Shown here: piece by piece, positions 35,001 through 47,000 of the stretch
How the letters are laid out: every line of letters starts with the position of its first letter
How positions within the stretch are numbered: position 1 is the stretch's first letter
Assembly: GCF_001577835.2 (NCBI RefSeq)
Contig: NC_029516.1
Coordinates: forward strand, 108,524,957 to 108,588,956
Source: Coturnix japonica
Taxonomy: Eukaryota; Chordata; Aves; Galliformes; Phasianidae
Length of the DNA stretch: 64,000 nucleotides
Reading direction: 5' to 3'
The notes under the pieces: generated by a model
Databases searched by the model: none
The model's input: only the letters and a program-made list of their open reading frames with translations
Told to the model about the DNA's origin: nothing
Program-made: the position numbers and the translations under genes

Positions 35001-38000
35001 ATACCAGAAAGCCTGCAAAATGGGAAGGCTGCACATACACATATTTTTTATCTTATTTTATTTTCCTGGAGATGCGGAGCAGTGTTTTGTTGTGAATAAT
35101 GCTTTACCTAAAGCTACTACTGCGAAACGATAGTATGTGCTGTAAGACTAGTTATCAACATGTCAGTAGGCACCACCAGCCTACAAAAGACATAACAGTG
35201 ACTACATGTAGCTACATAATTTCCAGTCATGAGTATTGGAAATTTTCTTCATTTGAGGGTCACTAAGATGGTGAAGGGCCTGGAGCATCTCCCCTATGAG
35301 GAGAGACTTAGGGAACTGGGTCTGTTTAGCCTTGAGAAAAGAAGGCTGAGAGGGGACTTGATCCAGGTTTATAAATACCTGAGGTGTGGGAGCCATAGTG
35401 GTGAGGCTGGTCTCTTTTCAGTAGTGCATGGGGACAGGACTAGGGGTAATGGGATGAAAGTACAGCATGGGAGGTTCTGCACAAATGTGCGCAAGAACTT
35501 CTTTACAGTGAGGGTGACGGAGCACTGGAACAGGCTGCCCAGGGAGGTGGTGGAGTCTCCTTCTCTGGAGATATTCAAGACCCGCCTGGACGCCTACCTG
35601 TGTGACGTGGTGTAGGGAGCCTGCTTTGGCAGGGGGGTTGGACTCGATGATCTCTAGAGGTCCCTTCCAACCCCTACAATTCTGTGATTCTGTGATTCAT
35701 TTTTGACTTGCCAGGAGAAGGAAACCTCTGTTTTCACAATTAGCATGGACAAGAATAACCAAGAGAACATCTTCAGAATCATGTTGTGACTACAGAGGCC
35801 ACTCCTACAAGGTCATTGTAGGAGTGCACTGCAATGCATTTTCCCTCACAAACATGGCTGCTGCCCCAGCACTGCTTATGGTGCAGCCTCTGACAAGTCA
35901 GAGGTAAACAAGGCTTTCTAAGATTAGCAGGTTGCTGTTGGGTATCATTACTGTATCTGCTGGACTGTCAATTAACAAACTGTTGTTTTTTGCTCACATT
36001 CTCTACATCTTCAGGTTGTTTCTATCCTTAGCAGCCATTTACCAATCTAGCTTAGCAATACAAGCCTTAAAATTCAAGTGCTTCAACAAATTTAGAATTA
36101 ACGGAGCAGTCACCTTCAGGACAGCTCTTCTTTGCCTCCCAGGTCTGGTTTATGAAACTGATGTGAATTATAGTCTGATTCTGTTTCAATATGCAATTCC
36201 AAAAAGGGAAGGTTGCCAAATTAAAATAACAGCTAAAAGACTACAGGCCAAGGACCGACTACGTGCACTTGGTTAATAAGAAAAGCAGAGGCCTGAAGGG
36301 GGCTGATTATGTTTCAGCAGGCTTCAGGTATGTTGCTGGACAAAACCACCAAGCTTCCAGACAGCCAGTATCAGATATTAGGTGCGACAACCTTGGAAGC
36401 AGACAGAAATTACATCATTGAAATACCTGGCTTAGTTTCTGTCTGTCTCCATCCAGTGCAGATGAATATGTAAGGATCAGACACAAACTCAGATCTGCCA
36501 AATGAAAGGTGGTGATTCAGGCTAAAGGGGAAACTAAATACAGGAGAGCTCCAGCATCTTTAGTTGAATACACAATTGTGGAAAAGAAAACCTAGAGCTT
36601 AATTTCTTTTCCACATCAGTAAAACAGATCTGTGGTTTTTAACTTGAAAAGTGAGTGGCAATTAAGGATATGGACAAGCTACTCGAGGTATTTCCATTTT
36701 GTGCAGATTATATAGTTATTCTCAAGATTACAAATGTTTTTAAACAGATAGCATCCTTTTTGTTTGTTTTCAGTAAACAAATAATAATAAAAAAAACCTT
36801 ATCAATGTAAGGGTCCAAGAAAGCCTCTGCATTTCTGTCTCGATGACCAGAATTATCCATAGTGTAGTGTCAGTTTAGGAACTGTTAGCTCCAGAGTTTG
36901 GACCTTAGTCAGCAAAGAACAGAAAACACGAGTCAAACATTCAAGACATGGAAAGAAGCCCTCCATAGGTTCATACTCCAGGTCTACGTTTGGAAGCAGG
37001 CGTATTTCCTTGATCACTTCTCCACCATCCACATTGTTCCATGGTTTGTACACGTGTGTGGCACATATGGACAGTTTTAAGTGATAGAATCTGTTAGATG
37101 CCAATGCATATTCTTTTAACCGAAATGCTACACCACATGCCTGCTTACCTTGTGGAATACCAGTAAAAGATCATCCAGATTTCCATGCAAGTCTCCTACA
37201 GGACATAAAAACATACACATATATTTAATCGCAGAAGAGGGAAAAACTCAAATTTTATAGGACTAGAATTACATAAGCTAGTCCTAAGAAGGTTTTCTTT
37301 GTGTTTTTGTTATTTATTTGCAGTTTCCTTAATAATTTGCCCTACATTAGCATTACATCAGCTTCATTTTAAGGCATATGAAGAAGTCGCTTAGTAAAAT
37401 CTAGCAATTAAATATTTAAAGGAGCAGACAATTGTCTTGCATAATCTTTCTGTCCTCCAAGCCAGATTCGAAGATCAGATCTGCAACCCAGGTAAAAGGT
37501 CACTCAGGGAAATGTAAGATGGGCCAACACATTATCAGCCTGTAACAAATTAGTACTTCAGAAATAGACATCTGAATACTAACGGGTTTGAATTTACTAA
37601 GCAATCTACTAAACAGAGCACAGTTGAGCAACAGTCTGGTTCAGGCCCAGGTTTTGATGACTGTAGATAGGATCTGATGGAGGGACTGTCAGTGCCTACG
37701 TGCCTCAGTACTATGGACACAGGAAGGGCAAGCTGCCTCATCCTGAGGTTTATTTCAGAGCAGGCAGGGGGACCTCACCACAGCATGGCAGATCCCTACC
37801 ACATCACTCCCCTCAGAGCCACACTCCCAACACTTGTGACCCACCACCCCCAAGCCATGGCATGGCAGTGAGCTTCTTCCACTGGTGGTGAAGAAAAGAC
37901 TGAAGGAGATGTTCTTACTGGTGTCTTCCATGCAATTTTTTGTTCATGATAAGCCTGCTGAATTAGCACTATTTGTTTGAAATCAGAAGGAAACTGGGGG

Positions 38001-41000
38001 AGGCACCTTATTTTAAGGAAAATGACAGCTTTAAAAATGAGTCTTCCATGTTTTGCACAGGAGCTATCTGGTTCCAAAAGCTGTTAGCTCCAATGGCAGG
38101 AAGGGGAACACTTCAGATGCTACTTGCACAGCTCAAATGAGACAGGCAAACAACAGGAAGGGTGTTTTGATTAGTAAGCACACCCTGTGTAGCAAGCAAA
38201 CCTGAGACTGTTTCCTGCATTCAGAGAGAGATTTTGGTTGGTTGGTTAATGAATTATTGTTGATTAAAAAAACATTATTTAAATGAGCCCAAAGTTGGTG
38301 CACAACCACATCTTAAAACCATCAGCTGCTGTTTTACATGTGTCATAGTTGTCCCCCCTATGCTGCAGCACAGACACAGCTGTCAGAACTGATGTCACCT
38401 CTCCTGTCCTGCAGCTATTGCTACCTGTGGCATGCCAGGATACCACATCCATCCACTCATGATTTACAAAAACATAATAAAATAGATGGCAGTGAGCTCT
38501 TAATTTTTCACCTCGTGACATGACATGTCACTCTGATCTTTTGGTTGTATGAAGACCAATATATCCTTTTGGGTCTCTTTAGAAACAAGGTTTATTATAC
38601 AGTTCAGTTCGTTCTCAATGGCCATGCTCTCAACAAAGGGCCTTATCTGCCTTTTCTACTACACTTTCATTAAAATCATTACTGAGTAAACTCTCATGAT
38701 TAAAATCTTCTTCTCAGTGGTGAGAATCGCAGGCAGCGATCACAGTCCTCTGAGTGGCATTTTAGAAATAGAACTGCAGGAATATTTAAGCTGCGTTGCA
38801 GTGTTAACTGAATTGATACTGACTCATTCAGAACCTTTTAACAAGAGAAAAGAGGAGGACAGGGACTTCCGTAAATATACCTGGTGTGACGCAGGAGCCT
38901 TTTTTTTTAAATGGTGTTTTTTGTTGTTGTTGTTCCCGTTTATACACTTGCTTCAGGAAAGAAACACAAAAGGGAAATTCCCACCTCCCTCTCCAGCTAG
39001 TTAGAATATCAACCTTAGGCCCAAAGCAGCTACATTCCCAGTTCTGTTCTTACCACAGATGGTTATCTCCTTGAAGTAGGAAACTGAAACATGGGTGATA
39101 TTTGGCTTCTCCTTGAGAACCCTCCTGGCCTCATGCAACAGCTGCAGCACATAGCGGGCATGAAGTAGCTATAAGAAAACCACAGGGAGGACAGGGAGAT
39201 ATTTTAGAAGAAGCTCGAAATCTGCTTTATTAGCACTCCACACGTATTGTGAAGGAAGCTGTATCGGATTATTGGTACTACAGACCTCTCTAAACATGGA
39301 TAGGTAGACCCCTCTAAACATGGATATAGGCTGCATGGTTTAGTGCTGGGAATTAGGAATAGCTAATGAATGGAAAAGGGGCCCCTGGTAAACTTGCTGT
39401 TCATATTTTCCCATTTTATTTCTAGCATCCCGTTTCTACTCTTCCCATGTACAAAAACAGTAAGAGAGCGGGCAATGGAGCACTCAGAAGCACAGCATAA
39501 GTTCATCTTTTGAACACAGTGTAACAAACAAACAAAACATGGATCTAAACAAAATGAAAGACAATAAATAAAAAAAATAAACCTACAAAACCCCCATCCA
39601 AAGGCTGTAAACGATGTTTCAGCAAATTACACAAATAATAAAGAGAAGGAAACTACCGCAAAAGTTGCCTTGTTTAGAGTTATCTTCCAGCTCACTGTGT
39701 AGACATTAGAAGAACAAAACATTTAAGCTCCAAAGATTACTCTTTTCAGAGGGGATGTAGCTGCTGTCTCCTATAACAGCATTCTTCTGGTCCCTGCTAA
39801 TGCTTGGTCAGTTTGTGGTTTTTACAACATTTAATTCAAACACTGATGGATGGCCTACAGACTGACTTGTCAAGATGAATTTTCTCCCTGGGCATCAGCT
39901 CAGTCCTTTACTGGATTCAGCTGACAGAGGAGCTACAAGCGGATAGAGATGTAAAACAAGAAAAGCAAACAAAAAGTAGTTACAGTGTACCTGTCGATCC
40001 TTGAGCGCATTAAGAAGAGCCTTAGCGCGTGCAATATCAAGGGGAAATGAGAGTCGTGGTCCGCGATAGGAGTCTGGAACATCAATCTTTTCGTATTCAA
40101 TTACATATGAGTCTGTACCAGGAGAATCATGGGAGCTGTTGGAAGTGTGAGCAGCTGCAACGAGAGGGAAGAGAGATAGGAACACAGACACTCCATCAGT
40201 CCTATAAAGCAGTGGCAACATGAATAGAACTGGAGAACATAGCGGAGGCTCTCTTCATTGCAGTGTTGGAGGATACAGCTCCTGCCCTGCACAGCAGAAC
40301 ATAAAAATTCTAGGCTGTGCACATAAAAATCCAGCAGCACATTGAATATTTTAAAAGCCAGCACCTAAGTGTTCGTTCCCAGCAGACTGAAAAGCGCTCC
40401 TTTGTGATTCAACAAGGAGACAATGTCAGCTGCCATAAAACCACTGGCAGACATAAAGTAAACAAAAACAGCTTCTCCTGACTTTCCTGAACATGGAGAA
40501 AGCGGGAGCATTGCTTACTGCTTCAATCCTATATTTTCTTAGCATACCCTGCATACATAACAGTGAAAACTGATTTCAGTCTTTGCTCCTCAGTCAGTCT
40601 CTGTCATCTCTATTAGAATAACAGCCTGAGCCCTAAAGGACGGTGTTCTGGAAGTTGCTGTTGCAGAGCTGCATTATGGCATCTACAAGTGCTTTTATAT
40701 ATAAAAAAGCTTCCATAATGTTATGTGTATTATGAGATTGTGCTTGTACGGAGGTCTTTCTTAATCTAAAGTTAGTGTAATGTAAGAAATCATTCCATTG
40801 CAGAGGTGCCACTCATACATAAGTCGTAATGCCTGAGATTTGTGATCAAGCTGAAATAATTGATACTGCAGCCATGTTTTCTCCGGGAGGGAAGGAAGCA
40901 AGAATAAGGACCAGTTCAGGAAGAATTACGTTGGCATCCATTGCTTCTCTTTGACAGTGAAAAGCTTCTGTGGTTAACTCCAGAGTGGTACCGTTGAAAG

Positions 41001-44000
41001 AGCCAGCTAGAGATCGTCGCCGCTTTAAATTCTCTGACTATCTTTGAGTCATCGAATATGGATGAGCAGAGGAAACATCAGGTGTTGTAGTCTCCTTCCT
41101 AGTTCTCGCTGTATAAGCAGTTTTTGCTAGGCTCTGACATTAAGTCACTGCATGGGTGATCTTAAGAGTCAGCGAGCGAGCTACCTTGCAATACAGAAAT
41201 AGAGTTTCAGGATCTCAGCGTATCAGCTCCAGGCTTTCCTCAGAGTCAGTACACAGGAATGAGAGAAATTACAGGGTTGTGTTAAGTTTTAGCATAGTAA
41301 AGTGAGTAGGTGAACTATGCTGTTTCTTTCTCTTGACTATCAAGGAGTCTAGAAAATAGTATGATTGTGGGGCAAGATGAATGAACCAAATGTCAGCTTG
41401 CATGATGTAGCTTGGAATTTTTGTCGTGTTCATATGCTTCAATTGCTTATTTAGAGGTAATGCTCTGGAAACTGCAATAGAAAGCATGTTTCAGTAGAGC
41501 TCCCTAAATGGGAAGTTGGTGTACTGATAAGGGAAGAGAATGTTAATCTTGCTGGGATCCCTAACTGATCAGTACGTGTTTGTTTTTGTTCCTATCCAGC
41601 TGTCCCAACTTTTCAGCATTCATGATGGAGCAGTGCTGTTCATTCGTGGTGAGGTAAGGAGAAAAGTAAAGTAAGCACAGAGCATGGCTTGAAACTGCTT
41701 TGGGGAAAGTTTAACTTGACGTTTATGTTTGAAAGTGGGCACATTTGTTTCTTTATTACAACTTCTATTTCATCTGTTAGGGACTAAGTTGCTCCAGGTC
41801 TTTCATTTTCCTTAGTGTGGTTGTGGTGGTGGTTGCTGTCTTTTCTTTCCCTTTCTGATAATGCCTTCGCCAGAAATACTAAACCCCAAAGATGCAGAAG
41901 ATTCTGTAAGATCAAATTAATTAGAGAGTACAGCTGGGCTCCTCTTGATTGGATTTTTTGGACTGTTTAAAAGAAATTGCAGTTGAAACTTTTGCAGTGT
42001 TGTTTGCGAAGTTACAGTTTGTCCAATTGTGCTGTGTGCATCTCTTACTTCAGGTCTTTCTTTCTGCTCCTCTGAGTGACTTTGGCAGTTCCTGTGCCCA
42101 GCCCCAGGGATTTTAAGCAAATACTTGGGCAGGAAGATTGTTTAATGAGCTGCTTCTGTTTCTGCATGTATCACAGTTTAAATGTAAGAGCCTCATGCGT
42201 CTAAACCTAACAAGCAGAGAACTTCAAATTGTCTTTGGCTATTCAAAGTATTTTCTAAAACGCACCATGCTTTAATCTCTTTTTATTTTTTTTTTTTTTT
42301 TAACCTTTTTATCTGTTTGGGTCATTACATTAAGGTGATGGCATGTTGTCAATAGCCTTCGTCCAAGACTTTAGTATATAATATTGTACAGAGCACAGTA
42401 ACCTATTGCTCCAAGTACGCAATGATGCGAATTCTGCTGAGGATGTGTGTATACCTGTCATCCTGTTTATCTGTCACTTTTCTTTTAACTGCCTTGTAAC
42501 GAATGTTTTTATTTGAGAGGATAAGCAGCCGTCTATTAACCAGTGTGCTTTTGATGTGGTTGTTTATGTTGTATTCAGAAACTTTTTTATTCATCTTCCT
42601 TATACTCTTTATAGATGTCTAGTGGGCAGTTAGAGTTGGTGTCTTGGATTGCTACGTAGCTTGTGAGTATCATCCTGCTTCTGTGCTTGAGATTTAAAGC
42701 GGAATTTCCAAAGTATTTACAGAAGTAGTTCAGTATCTGAGCACTCTCCAGGAGCCGTCAGAGGGTGCTTCCTGGTCTTTTTTGTTTGTGTCATCAGAGG
42801 AGCATGGCATCGTTCTGGCACAGAGTCTGGACTATGGGGGTGCTAGCAACATGGCTTGGGCTTGAGTGGCGCAGATGCAAGGCTGCAGCATAGAGCAATA
42901 GCTACAGTGTTGATCTCTGTGGTCGCTGCTTTGATGGTAAAGAAGGTACTGAGGGGTACTTCTCGTGGGTGTCTGGCACCAGTGTGCGTATAGGCTTGTT
43001 GGTTCTGTCATTGCAGTAGCGAATGAGAAGAACAGGTCAGCTGTGCTGGAAGATAACTAATGAGATGGTGGCCGAGTCTTCAGAATAAGCCTGTATGGGA
43101 GCTTGTGGAAGCTTGGGCTGCTCAGAGGCCAGTCCACCTAATACAAGGCTTGCTTGGGGCATCCATAACAGGAGGAAGTATTGTGTGCTTCCCAGATGAG
43201 ACATCCTGTTGCAGAGAAGACCCTTAAATCTAGCTGAAAAGACTGGCTGATGGAGGTGTAAGAGCACTCAGATTGTGATCATGACTAGATTTTTGATTTC
43301 TCATCCTGAAGTGGAATATTACTGGTTCTAGACTTGGGCATGAGGTTTATGCTTTTTGGAAGGAGATGAGCTTTCTCAGCGCTGGGCATGCCAGCGAGGA
43401 AGCAGGTATGTACTCAGAGGGGATGGGAAGGGTCACTGCTGCCAGCGGAGGGATGGAGCAGCATGGGCAGGTGTCTGCGTGGTGGGCATGCAGGGCTGCT
43501 GGCGTTGGGAGAGAAGCTGAGGAGAGCTTTGTCCAGAACTGTCAAGTGATGGAAATTAGGGTGATCTGGGGAAGCAGCAAAATGGAACTCCATTGTAGAG
43601 TATCATCGATTCGCAGNNNNNNNNNNNNNNNNNNNNNNNNNGGTTGCCCAGGGCCCCGTCCAACCTGGTCTTGAACACCTCCAAGGACAGGGCATCCACA
43701 GCCTCCCTGGGCAGCCTGTTCCAGGGCCTAACCACTCTCCTAGTAACATCCACAATGCTAAACAAAAAACAGGAACAAACACAAAACTGGCAAAAGCACT
43801 GCCCTAACAGGCAGCAACTGGGGTCAGGATGCAAAATACTTTATACTGAAGTCGTGAAGCAATCTGCCTTGCTAGGCAATGAGAATACATCCTGCCACAT
43901 ACTTCTCCTCCCACAGAGCAAAGAGATTCAGGAGCCATTGCTGACCACCCAGTGACCATCTGTTTATAGTTCCAGGTTATACTGTTAATATGGTTTTTAA

Positions 44001-47000
44001 ATAGTTGCTTTAGTTGCTTTTATCTTTTACATAAAAATATTAGGCTGCGCACATAAAAATCCAACAGCCTGAGCCCTAAAGGACGGTGTTCTGGAAGTTG
44101 CTGTTGCAGAGCTGCGTGGATGATACTCTCAATGGAAACACATTTTGTTGCTCCCTCAGATCACCCTAATTTCCATTCACTTGCCAGTTCTGGCCAAAGG
44201 CTCTCCTCAGCTTTCTCCTCCAAAGCCAGCAGCCCTTGCAGTGTCCCCAGCCACGCAGACACCTGCCCATGCTGCTCCATCCCTCCTGCTGGCAGCAGGT
44301 GACCCTTCCCATCCCCTCTGAGTACAGACCTGCCTTCCTCGCTGCCTCTGCTCCCTACTGGCAGATGCCCAGGCTGGGAAAGCTCATCTCCTTCCACAAA
44401 AGGCATAACTCTGCAAAGTATAACCCATTTTCCACTTCAGGATGAGAAATCAAAAATTAGTCATGATCACAAGTCTGGGAGTGCTCTTACACCTCCTCAG
44501 CCAGTCTTTCAGCTAGATTTTAAGGGTTCTCCCTGCACAGGGATGTCTCATCTGGGAGCAAGCAATACTTCTTCCTGTTATGGATGCCCCAATGCAGCCT
44601 TGGGATTAGTGTGTACTGGCCTGTGAGCAGCCCAGCTTGCCACAAGCTCCATACAGGGCTTATTCTGAAGGACTCGGCACCCATCTCATTTAGTTATCTT
44701 CCAGGCACAGCTGACCTGTCTCTTTCATTCCATACTGAATGACAGGGACAACAGCCTTAGGCACACTGAGTTCAGACACCAGATGAAGTACCCTCAGTAC
44801 CTCTTTACCCATCAAAGGGAGCACAGAGACACACTGTGCTATGCTCTGATGCTGCAGGCCTTGCCTGTGGTCATCAAGCCCAGCCCTGGTTGCTAGCAGC
44901 CCCCATAAGGCTCCAGGCTCTGTGCAGAACAGTGGCCATGCTCCTTGATACACAAACAAAAAAGTCCAGGAAGCACCTCTGGCTCCTGGGGAGTGCTCAG
45001 ACACTGGACATACTTCCTGTAAACCCTTGGAAAATTGCTTTAAATCACAAGCAGAGCAAGGACGATACTCACAGCTACGTAGCATCCCAAACACAACTCT
45101 AACTGCACTGACATCTTAAAGAGGATAAGGAGATGATAAAAGTTTCTGAATATAACATAAACAACCACATCAAAAGCACCACTGTGTTAATGAGACGGTG
45201 ACTGCTTTCCTCCTCCAAATAAAAGACATTTGGAACAAGGCAGTTAAAAAGAAAAGTGACAAGATAAACAGGGATGACAGGTATCACACAATCCTCAGGC
45301 AGAATTCTCATCATTGCGTACTGTGGAGAATAGGCTACCTGTGCTCTGGTAAGAATATTATATACTAAGCTCTTGGAGAAGGCTATTGAACAACATGCCA
45401 TCACCTTAATGTAAGTGACCAAACAGATAAAAAGGAAAAAAAAAAAAAAGAGAGAGAGATTAAAGCATGGTGGGTTTTAGAAAATACTTGGGAATAGCAA
45501 AGACAATTTGAAGCTTCTCTGCTTGTTAGGTTTAGACGCATGAGGGCTCTTACATTAAGACTGTGATACAGCAGAAACAGAAGCAGCTCATTAAATAATC
45601 TTCCTGGCCCAAGTTTTGCTTAAATCCCTGGGGCTGGCACAGGAACTGCCAAAGGTCACTCAGAGGAGCAGGAAAGAAAGAGCCTGAAGTAAGAGATGCA
45701 CACAGCCAGCAATTGGACAAACGTAACTGCAAACCACACAGCAGAAGTTCAACCTGCAATTTCTCATTTAACATGTCCAAAAAATCCAATTCAGAGGAGG
45801 CCCCAGGCTGTCTCTCTATTAATTTATATTTTACAGAATCTTTCTGCATCTTTTGGGGTTTTAGTATTTCTGGCGAAGGGCATTGATCAGAAAGGGAGAA
45901 GGAAAAAGAACAGCAAACCACCACCACAACCACACTAAGGCAAAAATGAAAGTACCTGGAGCAACTTCAGTCCTAACAGATGAAAATAGAAGTTGTAGAT
46001 AAAGAAAACCAAATGCTGCTCACTTTCAAGACATAACTTCAAGTTAACTTTCCCCAAAGCAGGTTTTCAAGCAGTCTCTGTGTTACTTTGACTTTTCTCC
46101 TTACCTTCACCACGATGAACACAGTGCTCCATCATGAATGTGAAAAAGTTGGACAGCTGGATAAGGAACAAAAACAAACACGTACTGATCAGTTTAGGGG
46201 ATTCAGCAAGGATTAACATTCTCTTCCCTTAGTCAGGTACCACCAACTTCCCATTTAGGGGGAGCTCTACTGGAAACATGCTTTACTATTGCATGTTTCC
46301 AGAGCATTACCTCTAAATAAGCAGATTGACAGCATATGAACACGTACAAAATTCCAAGGCTACATCATGCAGCTGACATTTTGGGTGTCATTCATCTTGC
46401 CCACAATCCAGACTATTTGTCTAGACTTCCTTTATAGTCAAGAGAAAGAAACAGCTATAGTTCACCTAACTCACTTTATACTGATGCTAAACTTAACACA
46501 AAGCCCTGTAAGTTCCTCATTCCTGGTACTGACTCTGAGGGAAGCCTGGGCTGATACGCTGAGATGCTGAAAACTCTATTTCTGTATTGCAGGTAGCTCG
46601 CCTCGCTGACTCTTTTAAGATCACCCATGCAGTGACTTAATGTCAGAGGCTTAGCAAAACTGCTTATACAGGGAGAACTGAAGATTACACACCTGTGTTT
46701 GCTCTTGCTCATCAGCATATTCGATTGACTCAAAGATAGTCAGAGAATAGCGGCGACGGATCTCTAGCTGGGCTCTTTTACAACGGTACCACCTCTGGAT
46801 TAACACAGAAGCTTTTACAGCTGTCAAAAGAGAAAGCAATGGATCATACGTAATTCTTTCCTGACTGGTTCCTTATTTCTTGTCCTTCCCTTCCCGGAGA
46901 AACAGTGGTTTGCAGTCATCAATTATTTCAGCTGATCACAAATCTCAGGCATTACGAGACTATGATGAGTGGCACCTCCTGCATGGGAATGATTTCTTAC

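Larger units (their letters stand above)
26231..39990 (-). other. PPEF1 introns 4-15
   Basis: The introns between the exons from 39991 down to 26230 hold the CR1 fragments listed separately and otherwise unique A/T-rich sequence. The stretches 35700-37148, 37196-39053 and 39169-39990 show no repeat or RNA gene that I can name. A 20-base direct repeat (CCTCTAAACATGGATA-like) is found at about 39286-39330. Confidence 0.5.
40673..43616 (+). repeat. Left arm of large inverted repeat (low-quality copy)
   Basis: This arm reads on the plus strand nearly the same sequence as the minus strand of 44112-47108. Matching blocks are 40681-40740 with 47040-47105, 40958-41080 with exon 2, 41600-41653 with exon 3, 42300-42450 with about 45270-45430, 42650-42850 with about 44925-45115 and 43400-43610 with about 44118-44330. 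Differences are dominated by one-base deletions, often in homopolymers. It ends exactly at a 25-N gap. Confidence 0.93.

Noticed and set aside
43366-43616. Open frame in the inner left arm as a new gene
   Set aside because: It is the mirrored copy of the right arm sequence at about 44120-44406 and runs into the N gap.
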